Positions 53,051 to 62,981 are shown, numbered from the stretch's first letter. The stretch is DNA of 64,000 bases from Atribacter laminatus (GCF_015775515.1 NZ_CP065383.1:62001-126000); one strand, 5' to 3'. Notes: generated from the letters alone by a model not told the origin. A program made the numbers and translations.

Positions 53051-54221
53051 AATGATTCACCTTTGACTGTCGTGCGATATTGAACAACAAACCGATTTCG
53101 ATCATGGTAATCAGTATTGATGAGTTTCCATAACTCACCAATGGTAATGGTACGCCTGATACTGGGAGGATTTTGAGAACTGCGCTCATGTTAACAATGA
53201 CCTGCATGAGGATACTCAGGATAATTCCCATTGCCAACAGAGCTTGAAAGTCATCACCAGAACGAATCGCTATTTGCCATCCCCGCCAAAAAAGAATACA
53301 AAATAAAACAACCACTCCCATTGTTCCTATAAAACCTAACTCTTCGCCAATAATGGCAAAAATAAAATCGGTATGCCGATCAGGAAGATAGAAAAATTTT
53401 TGTCGGCTTTCCCCCAATCCCCGACCAAATAAGCCTCCCGAACCAATGGCAATGAGAGATTGAATAATTTGAAAGCCCTTCCCCAAGGGTTCTTTCCAAG
53501 GGTCGATAAAAGCCTCAAGCCGTGCCTTCCAGTATTGATTCCCACTAGCAAAAATCAAGAAGAGCAGGATGGGAATTCCGGCAAAAATTGGATAGAGCAG
53601 GTGAATTATTTTTCGCCCTCCTAAAAAAAGCATGACAAAGGTGATACCAGCCAAAAATAGAGTGGTACCCAGATCTGGTTCCATAATGACCAATACTCCC
53701 ATAATTCCAACCACCAAGAGGAAAGGTACGACTCCATACCAAAAATCCTGTGCTCGATGACGGTGGGTTACCAAGGAATCAGCCATATAAATGATTAAAC
53801 TCAATTTTGCCAATTCCGAAGGCTGAAAACGCATCATGCCAAAATCTAACCACCGATAGGATCCGCCCACCATTCTACCAATATAGGGGAAGAAAACAAG
53901 GGTAAGCAAAAGAACCGAAAGAAGAAGTAATTTGGAGCTCATTTTCCGAACAAAATCCAGTCGGATAAAGGAGGCAATAATGAAAAAAAAGAAAGACAAA
54001 GCAACACCAACCACCTGCTTTTTAAAAAAATAATAAGGATCGCTATAGGACATGATCGAGGTGGTCATGCTGGCACTGAAAACCATTATCAAACCAATGC
54101 AAAGCAAGAGGATCGTCGCCCAAAATAGAAAAGGATCGATTTCCCACCACCAGCGTTTTAAATGATTTTCATTTGAATTGACTGATGACCATTGGTTTAA
54201 AAAATCTTCATTGGTTCCCAT
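53043..54221 (-). CDS. ftsW: Lipid II polymerase FtsW (SEDS family)
   Basis: Septal peptidoglycan glycosyltransferase. The 392-residue protein has about ten membrane segments, WLDFGMMRFQPSELAKL, IMEPDLGTTLFLAGI, HTDFIFAIIGEELGFIG and the end PLPLVSYGNSSILI (usual GGSS reads GNSS). The catalytic Asp lies in the extracellular loop in RHTDF-like region. Its partner PBP is encoded at 59413. Confidence 0.94.
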   Translation of the reverse strand: MGTNEDFLNQWSSVNSNENHLKRWWWEIDPFLFWATILLLCIGLIMVFSASMTTSIMSYSDPYYFFKKQVVGVALSFFFFIIASFIRLDFVRKMSSKLLLLSVLLLTLVFFPYIGRMVGGSYRWLDFGMMRFQPSELAKLSLIIYMADSLVTHRHRAQDFWYGVVPFLLVVGIMGVLVIMEPDLGTTLFLAGITFVMLFLGGRKIIHLLYPIFAGIPILLFLIFASGNQYWKARLEAFIDPWKEPLGKGFQIIQSLIAIGSGGLFGRGLGESRQKFFYLPDRHTDFIFAIIGEELGFIGTMGVVVLFCILFWRGWQIAIRSGDDFQALLAMGIILSILMQVIVNMSAVLKILPVSGVPLPLVSYGNSSILITMIEIGLLFNIARQSKVNHFE

Positions 54222-55548
54222 AGACTAAACGAAAAAAATGTTCACCTCTTTCCTGGTAGTTGGCATATTGGTCCCAGCTAGTGCAGGCTGGAGATAAAAG
54301 AACGCAATCACCGGACACAGTCAAAGAACGGATTTTTAAAAAAATTTCGTCTAAATCAGAGAATAAAAAGGTGGGTATGGATTCTGGTATAAATTTTTGA
54401 ATCAGCTCTCGGTCTTCCCCAAAGAGAAGAACCATTTTAATTTTATCCGGGGAAAAATACCGGGTGAATTCAGAAAAATCTTTTATTTTACTTCTCCCCC
54501 CTAAGAGCAAAATAATAGGTCCATTTAAGGAATTGATTGCTGCACAGGTGGATGCTGGTGTCGTCGATTTGGAATCATCATAAAATACAACACCGTTTAT
54601 TTCGGCAATCTTCTGAATTCGATGACTCAATCCTTGAAAGCTTGAAAGAGACTCTTCAATCTGATCAACCCTAACTCCCACAACTCGGCAAACTGCAGAA
54701 GCAAATAATAAGTTTTCCCGATTATGCCCCCCGGGGAGTTGCCAATTGCGACAATCAATATTTCTTTCCTTACCCTCGAATCGTTCAACAATTTTTTGTT
54801 TCTCCCAATAAAATCCCTCATGTAATTGCCCAAAACTTGTCACGGGAACGATAGAGCTGCGGACCATTTGACATAGTTGGGCATGCCAGTTGGGAATGGA
54901 AAAATTGATGATCGCCCGATCGTCTTTTTTCTGATTGATAAAAATATTCCGTTTTTGAAAAAAATAATCTCGAAAAGTATTATGCCGATCCAAATGGTTG
55001 GGTGACAGATTCAGGATACCAGCAATGTGAAACCTTGCATTTACAATCCTCTCCAATTGGAAGCTACTCAGTTCCACTACTCCCCAATGGTATGAAGCTG
55101 GAAAAGCAATTGAATCAATTAAAGGTGTCCCAAAATTCCCTCCCACAAAGGCCGAAAAACCCGCCCTATTTAGTATATGGCCGATCAGGGCCACGGTGGT
55201 ACTCTTCCCATTGGAACCAGTAATACCGATGAGAGGAAAATCCAGCATGCTGCAGGCTAATTCCACTTCGCTCAAAATCGGGATCTGCTCTTGGTCACAT
55301 TTGACCAAGACCGGATGATGGGAAGGAACCCCTGGACTTACTATGCATTCCTGGATATTTTTCCAATTCAGTTTAGGCAGATCAGCTGGCATAAGATGAG
55401 AATAAGTTGGGTGGTTGAGAATGTTCGGCAATAAATCACTTCTCTTTTTGTGATCGTCATACCCCAACACCTTCTCGCCATGATCAAGCAAAAAACCAGT
55501 GGTACTTTCTCCAGTTTTTCCCATTCCTACAACTAAGTAATTCCTCAT
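54208..55548 (-). CDS. murD: UDP-N-acetylmuramoylalanine-D-glutamate ligase
   Basis: Adds D-Glu. The 446-residue ligase has VGMGKTGESTTGFLLDHGEKV, IGITGSNGKSTTVALIGH, LNLSPNHLDRHNTFRDY and FYDDSKSTTPASTCAA, then LLLGGRSK and LLSPACTSWDQYANYQERG. Overlaps ftsW by 14 bases and lies 4 bases after mraY. Confidence 0.96.
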   Translation of the reverse strand: MRNYLVVGMGKTGESTTGFLLDHGEKVLGYDDHKKRSDLLPNILNHPTYSHLMPADLPKLNWKNIQECIVSPGVPSHHPVLVKCDQEQIPILSEVELACSMLDFPLIGITGSNGKSTTVALIGHILNRAGFSAFVGGNFGTPLIDSIAFPASYHWGVVELSSFQLERIVNARFHIAGILNLSPNHLDRHNTFRDYFFQKRNIFINQKKDDRAIINFSIPNWHAQLCQMVRSSIVPVTSFGQLHEGFYWEKQKIVERFEGKERNIDCRNWQLPGGHNRENLLFASAVCRVVGVRVDQIEESLSSFQGLSHRIQKIAEINGVVFYDDSKSTTPASTCAAINSLNGPIILLLGGRSKIKDFSEFTRYFSPDKIKMVLLFGEDRELIQKFIPESIPTFLFSDLDEIFLKIRSLTVSGDCVLLSPACTSWDQYANYQERGEHFFRLVYGNQ

Positions 55549-55552
55549 GACC

Positions 55553-56524
55553 CTATTGAACCCGTCCTAACCATGCTACTGTAATTCCAATGGCTTGAAT
55601 GATCCAGAAACGCACGGTAATTTGCGTTTCTTTTATTCCTTTTAATTCAAAATGATGATGAATTGGACTCATTAAAAAAAGTCTCCGACCTAAAATTTTA
55701 AAAGAAAAAACCTGCAATATCACTGAAAGAGTATCAACAAAAAAAACCAGCGCCGAAAAAATAATCAAAAGAGACTGCCCGGAAATAAGTGCCATAAAGC
55801 CGATAAGAGCTCCCAAGCCTAATGATCCGGAATCACCCATAAAAATACCCGCTGGCCAGATATTAAACCATAAAAAGGCGGTTAATCCTCCAATTACTCC
55901 AAAGGCTAACCAGGAAAGCTGAGTTTTCCCTAAGGTTAATAAAAGCAAACCCCAAAAAAGAAAGGTAAGAATACCCGAACCCCCCGCTAACCCATCCAAG
56001 CCATCGGCAATATTAAATGCATTTGATGTAGCAACGATAATAAATATCCCGTACCAAAAAAAAAGTGGACGAGAAACTGGAATCACATTATGGCTAAATG
56101 GGATGGTAATCTGAGTTGGGATCCAATCCATAGCCAGCCAAAGAATTATTCCGGCAAGGACAATCTGGAACAAAAACTTATAACGAGCTTTTATTCCCCA
56201 GGGTTTCTCCAAATAGCTCTTATACCAGTCATCAACCAACCCTAAAAGGGTATAGCCGGTAAGGAGTATTATTGGGAGTAGATTGTCTAACCAATACCGT
56301 TTTCCAACTCCAAATACCACCAAAAGGGCTGTAAAAATGACTACACCGCCCATGCTGGGAGTATTCTCTTTGTGAAGATGGAGATTAGGTCCTTCTTTCT
56401 TTATTTTTTGACCAAGATGGCGTTGCTGCTGCCATCGAATAAACAGCGGAAAAAAAACCATTCCAATTCCAAAAGCCAAAAGAAAAGCAAAGAATAGATT
56501 ATTGGGAATAATTCCAGGTTTCAT
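55553..56524 (-). CDS. mraY: Phospho-MurNAc-pentapeptide transferase
   Basis: Makes lipid I. The 323-residue membrane protein has HKENTPSMGGVVIFTAL, the aspartate pair in GLVDDWYKS, NIADGLDGLAGGSGIL, GDSGSLGLGALIG and MSPIHHHFELKG. About ten membrane segments. Overlaps murF by 26 bases. Confidence 0.97.
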   Translation of the reverse strand: MKPGIIPNNLFFAFLLAFGIGMVFFPLFIRWQQQRHLGQKIKKEGPNLHLHKENTPSMGGVVIFTALLVVFGVGKRYWLDNLLPIILLTGYTLLGLVDDWYKSYLEKPWGIKARYKFLFQIVLAGIILWLAMDWIPTQITIPFSHNVIPVSRPLFFWYGIFIIVATSNAFNIADGLDGLAGGSGILTFLFWGLLLLTLGKTQLSWLAFGVIGGLTAFLWFNIWPAGIFMGDSGSLGLGALIGFMALISGQSLLIIFSALVFFVDTLSVILQVFSFKILGRRLFLMSPIHHHFELKGIKETQITVRFWIIQAIGITVAWLGRVQ

Positions 56525-57914
56525 GCTCGATCCACTCCGTCGGTATGGCTTCTTCTAATTTCATTGCTCTTGACCCTTTAAATAAAACAATAAGTCGAGA
56601 AAAAGGGAAAGGAATTTGATCGAGAAGAATTTTTTTGATTTCTTCATGGGAAGAAGCCAAATAATATTCTCCGTCCACCGAGTTTTTCGATAACACCTTT
56701 TCAGCTGCCCCATGCATCAAGGAACCATAAAGAATGACATTCTTGATATTGTGTTCTTCCAAAGAACGGATACTTTCTTGATGAACTGCCTCGGAAAAAC
56801 TCCCCATCTCCAGCATATCTCCCAAAACCACCCAGGTTTGATACCCTTGATGGTTGAATCTTTTCAATAAATTGAGAGCTTTATGCAAAGAAATTGGATT
56901 GGCATTATAGCTGTCGTCGATCACGTACCCCTCTCCGACATGATAGATCTTTTCTCTTCCCTCAGGAAGGAGAATTTCATTCAGAACCATTTGGATTTCC
57001 TCCTCTTGGATGCCCAGTTGGAATGCTTGATGAAGGACTGGAAGGAGTAAGATGATCAGTTCCGGCGAAAAAATCGGAGCTTGGAACCGATAAACTTGAC
57101 CCTCACACTGGAAACGGAATCTGGTAATACCTTCGGTTGGATTCAATTGATAATCAAGAAGTGAGAGTTGTGAGGTGATATGATTTTGAAGGCCGAAAAG
57201 AATGACTTCCTTTCCCTGATGGGAAAAATCCTCTTTGAGTTTTAAGGCATAAATATTATCCCCGTTTAAATAAATCGTTTTGGCATTTTCAGCCAGTAAA
57301 ATTTTTTCTTGAATAATAGTCTCGATATTTCCAAAACCCTCTAAATGAGCTTTTCCGAAAGCAGTGAAAACAACTATTTCCGGATCAATGATTTCGGAAA
57401 GTTCATCCATCTCACCTTTCTTATTGATTCCGGCTTCAATGATAAAAAAGTCGTCTTGAGGAGAAAAATTGCAGAAAGAAGCTGATACCCCGATATTGGT
57501 ATTATAACTGAAAGGAGTCGCAGCCACTCGAAAGCGAAGGCCAAGTATTTTTTGGAAATAAAATTTTGTAGTCGTTTTCCCCACCGTTCCGGTTATGGCA
57601 ATTTTCTTCCCAGTGACACGTTTTGAGCAGAATATCCCGAGGTTTTTTAGTGCTTCAACGGTATCATCAACCAAGAAAAGGCCAAAATCTTGGGGAGATT
57701 TGACCTTTTGACTAATCAAAGCCCCTCGAGCGCCATGATCCCAAGCATCATTTAAATAAGAATGACCATCGGCATTTTTCCCTTTTATAGCTACAAATAA
57801 ACCGCATTCGGTATTTTGCCGGCTATCGATCATAATCTTATCAAATTTTTCTTGTTTTCCTGGAGCGACCAGCTTGGCTCCGGTTGCTTGAATAATATCC
57901 GGCCTTGTAATCAT
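56499..57914 (-). CDS. murF: UDP-MurNAc-tripeptide D-Ala-D-Ala ligase
   Basis: Adds D-Ala-D-Ala to finish the UDP-pentapeptide. The 471-residue ligase has DSRQNTECGLFVAIKG, IAITGTVGKTTTKFYF (ATP site), EAGINKKGEMDEL, VIDDSYNANPISLHKAL and VVLGDMLEMG. Its start overlaps murE by four bases (ATGA). ddl, which would supply D-Ala-D-Ala, is not in the window. Confidence 0.96.
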   Translation of the reverse strand: MITRPDIIQATGAKLVAPGKQEKFDKIMIDSRQNTECGLFVAIKGKNADGHSYLNDAWDHGARGALISQKVKSPQDFGLFLVDDTVEALKNLGIFCSKRVTGKKIAITGTVGKTTTKFYFQKILGLRFRVAATPFSYNTNIGVSASFCNFSPQDDFFIIEAGINKKGEMDELSEIIDPEIVVFTAFGKAHLEGFGNIETIIQEKILLAENAKTIYLNGDNIYALKLKEDFSHQGKEVILFGLQNHITSQLSLLDYQLNPTEGITRFRFQCEGQVYRFQAPIFSPELIILLLPVLHQAFQLGIQEEEIQMVLNEILLPEGREKIYHVGEGYVIDDSYNANPISLHKALNLLKRFNHQGYQTWVVLGDMLEMGSFSEAVHQESIRSLEEHNIKNVILYGSLMHGAAEKVLSKNSVDGEYYLASSHEEIKKILLDQIPFPFSRLIVLFKGSRAMKLEEAIPTEWIEHETWNYSQ

Positions 57915-59416
57915 GATGAATTTCTCTCTTTGAGGAGTTCTAATGCCACATCATAATCATTATGGCAAATGATTCTATCGTGATATACTTGATAACGTTC
58001 TGGTCCTTTTCCGGCTAAAAAAACCACATCACCAGCTTGAGCTAAAGAAAATGCCTGGCTTATTGCTTCTCGTCGGTCAAGAATAATACAAGATTCCACA
58101 GGAACTTCTTTTTTACATTTACTGACTCCCTGCATGGCGTCTTCAGCGGTTTGTCGAGGATCCTCATGGCGAGGATTATCGCTGGTAATTATACAAATAT
58201 CGCTCCAGCGAGCAACAGTTTCCCCCATCATCGGCCTCTTGTTCCGATCTCGCTCACCACCGCAACCAAATACTGTAATGACTTTTCCTCGAACCATTTT
58301 TTTAATGAAAGAAAGGGTGCTATCGAGTCCGTGCCAGTTATGAGCAAAATCAACGATAACCATAAAATCCTGACCGGCATTGACTACCTCCCACCTCCCA
58401 GGAACTCGGTGAGTGTGCTCCAGGCCTTGAGCAACTTTTTCACCCTCTATTCCAGAGAAAATAGCCATAGCCGTAGCCGCTAAAGCATTGTAAACCGCAT
58501 GCTGGCCGGGGAGGGAAAGCTGAACTGATTCATTTCCTTTTGGAGTTTTTATTTTCATTTCTGTCCGGTCAACGAAATATTCAATATCTTCAGCGAAAAC
58601 ATCGTTTTCTGGCCGTAATCCAAAAGTAAAAGTCGGAAGGTGGCTTTCAGTAATAATTTTTCGGCAGTTTTCATCATCGCCATTCACAATCACAAAACGA
58701 GGATAAGATTTTTTGGTATTTTGTTCCACCATTTCGATGAGTTTCTTTTTACTGGAAAAGTAATGTTCAAAACTTTTATGAAACTCCAAGTGTTCAGCTA
58801 CCAAGTTGGTGATCACTGCTGCATCGAAAAATAATCCATCGACTCGCCCTAAAGCCAGACCATGAGAAGAAACTTCTAAAACCGCCTGACGAATTCCTTT
58901 ATTTAGCATGCTTTTCAAGCAGGCTTGTATCTGCAGCGACTCTTCGGTGGTATTAATCGCTTCATAGACGTCTGGACCAATGATATTTTTTGGCGTCGTC
59001 ATCAAACCACAGGCATGGCCATCGTCTTCAAGAATGTTACGCAGAAAAAAACAGGTGCTGGTTTTTCCATTGGTGCCAGTAACACCAAACAACCTCATTT
59101 CTCGGGAAGGATGATCGTAAAATTGAGCAGAAATTTGAGCCATGGTCTTTCTCACGTCAACAACTCGAATCCAGGTTTGTTCCCGATGAGGAGGAAATGA
59201 AATTTCGGGATCAGAATAGACAATGACTGCCGCTCCCCTTTTAATGGCATCTTCAATATAGAGATGTCCATCGGTATTAATCCCAGGAATGGCAAAAAAC
59301 AAATAACCTGGACGAACCAATCGAGAATCAAAAGCTAACCCGCTGATTTTGAGTTGGTCATCAACAATATTTTTATAACCATATTCATTTAAATTGAATA
59401 ATTTTTTTAAGATCAA
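57911..59416 (-). CDS. murE: UDP-MurNAc-L-Ala-D-Glu ligase MurE, meso-DAP type
   Basis: Adds the third amino acid of the stem peptide. The 501-residue ligase has FDSRLVRPGYLFFAIPG, GVTGTNGKTSTCFFL, VLEVSSHGLALGRV, VDFAHNWHGLDSTL and the specificity motif TSDNPRHEDP, which in this family points to meso-diaminopimelate rather than lysine. The TTG start overlaps the ftsI stop as TTGA. Confidence 0.95.
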   Translation of the reverse strand: MILKKLFNLNEYGYKNIVDDQLKISGLAFDSRLVRPGYLFFAIPGINTDGHLYIEDAIKRGAAVIVYSDPEISFPPHREQTWIRVVDVRKTMAQISAQFYDHPSREMRLFGVTGTNGKTSTCFFLRNILEDDGHACGLMTTPKNIIGPDVYEAINTTEESLQIQACLKSMLNKGIRQAVLEVSSHGLALGRVDGLFFDAAVITNLVAEHLEFHKSFEHYFSSKKKLIEMVEQNTKKSYPRFVIVNGDDENCRKIITESHLPTFTFGLRPENDVFAEDIEYFVDRTEMKIKTPKGNESVQLSLPGQHAVYNALAATAMAIFSGIEGEKVAQGLEHTHRVPGRWEVVNAGQDFMVIVDFAHNWHGLDSTLSFIKKMVRGKVITVFGCGGERDRNKRPMMGETVARWSDICIITSDNPRHEDPRQTAEDAMQGVSKCKKEVPVESCIILDRREAISQAFSLAQAGDVVFLAGKGPERYQVYHDRIICHNDYDVALELLKERNSS

Positions 59417-61107
59417 TAGACCGTTACCTCGGCATTCTCGGACATAATACCAGCATAATGAATAATGTTTTGAACGATTTCTCGAAAAACCGGGGCTGCG
59501 ATATCGCCTCCATAGTATTCACCTTGGGCTTCATCTAAAACTACCAATATTCCGAAACAGGGCTCGGGAACCGGAAAGAATCCGATAAAAGAAGAATAAA
59601 ACCGATTGATAGTATAGCGGCCGTCCTCTCCAATTTTCTGTCCGGTTCCGGTTTTCCCCGCAATAGAATATCCTGGGATAGCGGCTTTTTTACCGGTTCC
59701 CTGGTCAACGACTTTCCTCATCATGTTTAAAACTATATCAGCGGTTTCTTCGTCAACGACCCTATGAATTGGTGAGGGAAGAACTTCCCGAACGACCTTT
59801 CCATTTTCATCGGTGACCTTTTTTACTAAACGGGCTTTCATAAGAATCCCGCGATTAGCTATGGATGAAACTGATCTTAAAAGCTGAATTGGGGTAACCA
59901 GCATCTCCTGACCAATGGGGATGGCACCGATAGATAGCGCCGACCAGTTTCGAGGCTTCCGCAATAAACCAATCTCCTCTCCATTCAAACCGGTCTCACA
60001 GGATTCTCCGATACCAAAATTTTTCAAGTAGCGATAGAGCGTTTCTTCTCCCAGTCGTTGGGCGATTTGTATTGTACCCACATTGCAGGAATTAATAAGA
60101 ATGTCTTCGAGTGTTTCTTGCCCATGACTTTTTATATCCCGCACCCGATGATTATACACCATTATGGAACCACCGCAATAGAAACTTTCTCCCAGATAAA
60201 CCTTATTTTCCTGGAGGGCTGTAGCCATAATCATTGGTTTCACGGTAGAGCCCGGTTCAAATAGCATAGATACTGCTAAGTTTCTCCAGGATTCTGGTGA
60301 ATAGTCATTAAAATGATTATTATCATAAAAAGGACGCGAAGCCATAGCTAAGATATCACCGGTTCTTGGATCGTTCACTATTACCACGCCACCTTTGGCT
60401 TTGGTTTTTTCGATGGCTTCATCGAGGGCTTTTTCAACATAAAACTGAATGGTTCGGTCGATAGTGAGGTTTATGTTGTAACCACGTTGAGGACTTAAGT
60501 ATACTAAGCTTCCCGGTATTTCTTTCCCGGTTCCATCCCTCTCAAAAGTCATATAACCCATCTTTCCAGTCAATTCCTCATTTAAAGTAAACTCGAGTCC
60601 TTCCAGCCCTTGATGATCAATACCGACAAACCCAAGGATGTGACTGAGGTGAGGAGCATGGGGATAATATCTTTTATATTCCTTATTCCATTCAATACCG
60701 ACTATTTTGTCTTTTTCTAAGTCTTCTTTGAGATGGAGGGGAACCTGACGTTTTAACCATACGAAAGATTTTCGGCTTTCAAATTTCTCTCGAGTTTCTC
60801 CCGTGTCAAGCCCCAATATAGGAGCAATTCTCTGAGCAGCTTTTTCGGGGTTTTCTATCATTCTGGGGACACAATATACTGATATGGCTTCAGTATCGCG
60901 AGCTAAGACTTCGCCATTTCGATCTAAAATTTGTCCACGAGCAGGAAGTAGATCCTCCATCCGAAAGCGAACCATGTTGGCTTTTTCCCGATATTCGTTC
61001 CCTTCAACAACTTGCAGGACGAACATTCGAAAAACGATGTATCCTAAAATCAAAAAAAATATCATCACCAGAAAATTTGCCCGATGGACAAATCTTCTGG
61101 AACTCAC
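59413..61107 (-). CDS. ftsI: Septal penicillin-binding protein FtsI/PBP2-type transpeptidase
   Basis: Cross-links septal peptidoglycan. The 564-residue class B PBP has one N-terminal membrane segment (FLVMIFFLILGYIVFRMFV), the dimerisation domain with PARGQILDRNGEVLARD, and the transpeptidase motifs FEPGSTVKP (SxxK), NSCNVGTIQ (SxN) and IAGKTGTGQK (KTG). It carries no PASTA domain. The GTG start overlaps ftsL as GTGA. Confidence 0.95.
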   Translation of the reverse strand: MSSRRFVHRANFLVMIFFLILGYIVFRMFVLQVVEGNEYREKANMVRFRMEDLLPARGQILDRNGEVLARDTEAISVYCVPRMIENPEKAAQRIAPILGLDTGETREKFESRKSFVWLKRQVPLHLKEDLEKDKIVGIEWNKEYKRYYPHAPHLSHILGFVGIDHQGLEGLEFTLNEELTGKMGYMTFERDGTGKEIPGSLVYLSPQRGYNINLTIDRTIQFYVEKALDEAIEKTKAKGGVVIVNDPRTGDILAMASRPFYDNNHFNDYSPESWRNLAVSMLFEPGSTVKPMIMATALQENKVYLGESFYCGGSIMVYNHRVRDIKSHGQETLEDILINSCNVGTIQIAQRLGEETLYRYLKNFGIGESCETGLNGEEIGLLRKPRNWSALSIGAIPIGQEMLVTPIQLLRSVSSIANRGILMKARLVKKVTDENGKVVREVLPSPIHRVVDEETADIVLNMMRKVVDQGTGKKAAIPGYSIAGKTGTGQKIGEDGRYTINRFYSSFIGFFPVPEPCFGILVVLDEAQGEYYGGDIAAPVFREIVQNIIHYAGIMSENAEVTVY

Positions 61108-61433
61108 CTTATCAACCCCGTTTCATTTCTATATTCTGCAACCGCTGCCTCACTCCCCATAAGTTGAACTTTTCGATCGGCAGCAGCGAGAAATATCGTC
61201 CTCTCGGGTAAAACCATTCCTAACTTATTAGTGGCGATTTCTTTAATTCGTTCCATTGATGATAGATGAGAAATTTCGATTTCAACGCGTTCTTTATTGG
61301 CAACCAGGCTTTCTATCCGTTCTTTCTTTAAACTTAAAACAAATCCTTTTTCGACAATTTCAGCTTGCAGCAATAAATACAAAAAAGACATGCTTACCAT
61401 GAATATTAAGAAAAATACGGCTATATTTTTCAA
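61104..61433 (-). CDS. ftsL: FtsL-like cell division protein
   Basis: A 109-residue bitopic protein: an N-terminal membrane segment (IAVFFLIFMVSMSFLYLLL) and a periplasmic coiled coil (about 35-65) ending in RIKEIATNKLGMVLPERT, the typical FtsL end motif (A..LGM..P). It scaffolds the FtsQLB complex. Assignment rests on size, topology, this motif and place between rsmH and ftsI. TTG start overlaps rsmH as TTGA. Confidence 0.85.
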   Translation of the reverse strand: MKNIAVFFLIFMVSMSFLYLLLQAEIVEKGFVLSLKKERIESLVANKERVEIEISHLSSMERIKEIATNKLGMVLPERTIFLAAADRKVQLMGSEAAVAEYRNETGLIR

Positions 61434-62329
61434 ATTAGAGTCCCCTCCTCTCTTATCATCTTCTGAGCGACTCTCATCCTGGCACTGCGAGCACGAGGAT
61501 TCACCTGAATTTCTTGTAGAGAAGGCGTCATGGGCTTGCGATTGATGACCGCAAGCTGATCATTATTTCGAAAGAAGTTTTTAACGATTCGGTCTTCAAG
61601 AGAATGATAACTAAGAACCACCAGTCGAGCCCCTTCTTTCATAAATTGGAGAACACTTTCTAAAGCTTTCGGTAATTCATCTAACTCATGATTAATATAA
61701 ATCCGTAAAGCCATAAAAACCCGAGTTGCTGGGTGAATGCCCCCTCTTCGTCCCGGATTACAATTCCAAATAATTTTTTCTAACTCTTTAGTGGTAGTAA
61801 TTGGTTTTCTCTGACGCGAATTTACAATCGAACGAGCAATTTTACGCGACTTTCGCTCTTCACCGTAATAAAAGAAAATATCCGCCAACTCTTTTTCAGA
61901 AAAGGTGTTAACAACCTGACAGGCATCCATTTTCTGGCTTTGATTCATTCTCATATCCAATGGTCCATCCTGACTAAAGCTAAAACCTCTTTCTGGAATA
62001 TCTAACTGTCGAGAAGAAACGCCAAGATCAAACAAAACTCCATGAATAGTTACAACTTCTTCTTGATGAAGAATTTCTGCTATCGCCGAAAAAGATCCGT
62101 GAACCAGTTTTACCCGGCTTCCAAAATCGGCCAATACTTGCCCTGCTGCATCAATAGCTTCTCGGTCACGATCGATTCCAATTAAAACTGCCTGCTGAGT
62201 AGTTTTTTCCAATATTGCTTTGGCGTGACCTCCACCACCAACCGTTGCATCGACATAAACACCCTTGGGGTCGGTAATCAAGTACTGAATAACTTCGGCA
62301 ACCATTACCGGTTGATGATAGTGAAACAC
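61430..62329 (-). CDS. rsmH: 16S rRNA (cytosine1402-N4)-methyltransferase
   Basis: Methylates C1402 in the P site. The 299-residue protein has YHQPVMVAEVIQYL, VDATVGGGGHAKAILE (cofactor site), FDLGVSSRQLDIPERGFSF, NPGRRGGIHPATRVFMALR and YHSLEDRIVKNFF. Lies between mraZ and ftsL as usual, starting one base after mraZ ends. Confidence 0.97.
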   Translation of the reverse strand: MFHYHQPVMVAEVIQYLITDPKGVYVDATVGGGGHAKAILEKTTQQAVLIGIDRDREAIDAAGQVLADFGSRVKLVHGSFSAIAEILHQEEVVTIHGVLFDLGVSSRQLDIPERGFSFSQDGPLDMRMNQSQKMDACQVVNTFSEKELADIFFYYGEERKSRKIARSIVNSRQRKPITTTKELEKIIWNCNPGRRGGIHPATRVFMALRIYINHELDELPKALESVLQFMKEGARLVVLSYHSLEDRIVKNFFRNNDQLAVINRKPMTPSLQEIQVNPRARSARMRVAQKMIREEGTLI

Positions 62330-62330
62330 C

Positions 62331-62762
62331 TCAGATCCCCGTATCCATAATTTCTTCAGTTATATCTTCATATTTTCCTTCGACTTCTGCGGCATGTTGA
62401 TCCCAAAGCGATTCCGACCAAATTTCCATTCTTTCTCCAATTCCAACCGTGACCACTTTTTTATCAATTTCTGCATATTCTCTTAAATGACGGGGAATAG
62501 TAATACGTCCTTGAGCGTCTATGGTTTCTTCACTGGCATTGGCTAAGAAAATCCGGGCAAACTCTCTTCCTGCCTTCTTTGCCATAGGAAGAGATGCAAT
62601 TTTCCCAGCTAAAACCTGCCAGGTTGTTTCTGAAAAAACAAATACACAATTTTCTATCCCTTTGGTAACATAGAGGGTATTGGATAAATCTTTTCTGAAT
62701 TCATTGGGAATGATGAGCCTTCCCTTATTGTCAACTGAATGTCGATATTGTCCTAAGAGCAA
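62331..62762 (-). CDS. mraZ: Transcriptional regulator MraZ
   Basis: First gene and repressor of the dcw cluster. The 143-residue protein has two AbrB-like repeats, HSVDNKGRLIIPNEFRKDL and TIDAQGRITIPRHLREYA, which form its DNA-binding ring. The TTG start follows AGGAGGGG by five bases. The array of GTGG boxes just upstream is its probable own target. Confidence 0.97.
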   Translation of the reverse strand: MLLGQYRHSVDNKGRLIIPNEFRKDLSNTLYVTKGIENCVFVFSETTWQVLAGKIASLPMAKKAGREFARIFLANASEETIDAQGRITIPRHLREYAEIDKKVVTVGIGERMEIWSESLWDQHAAEVEGKYEDITEEIMDTGI

Positions 62763-62780
62763 TCGGACCCCTCCTGACTA

Positions 62781-62825
62781 CCACTTTTCTCCACTTTCCC
62801 CCACAATTTACCACAAATATACCAC
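62781..62825 (-). promoter_or_regulatory. Five MraZ-type boxes at about 10-bp period
   Basis: CCAC on the plus strand (GTGG on the minus strand) begins at 62781, 62791, 62801, 62811 and 62822, that is four exact 10-base steps of which the last is 11. MraZ of other bacteria binds short G-rich direct repeats of the same period before its own gene. They cover the -10 to the ribosome-binding site, so binding should block transcription. Confidence 0.75.
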
Positions 62826-62844
62826 TCTTTTTCTTTTTTGTAAA
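62816..62844 (-). promoter_or_regulatory. Likely promoter of the dcw operon
   Basis: On the minus strand TTTACA (62844-62839) and TATATT (62821-62816) are 17 bases apart, close to the vegetative consensus. It drives mraZ and, as genes overlap throughout, probably all genes down to rluD. A MraZ-type box overlaps the -10. Confidence 0.65.
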
Positions 62845-62981
62845 TGCAATTCACTATTTTTTAAAAAAAATTTAAATTTTTTACAACTATTTGCTGGCTT
62901 CTGGTTTTTTTTGTGGGAGTTATTGCACAGGAAAAAGGCTGAGGGGGATTTTGGCGAAAAGCGCCGAGGGGGAGACTTTTT

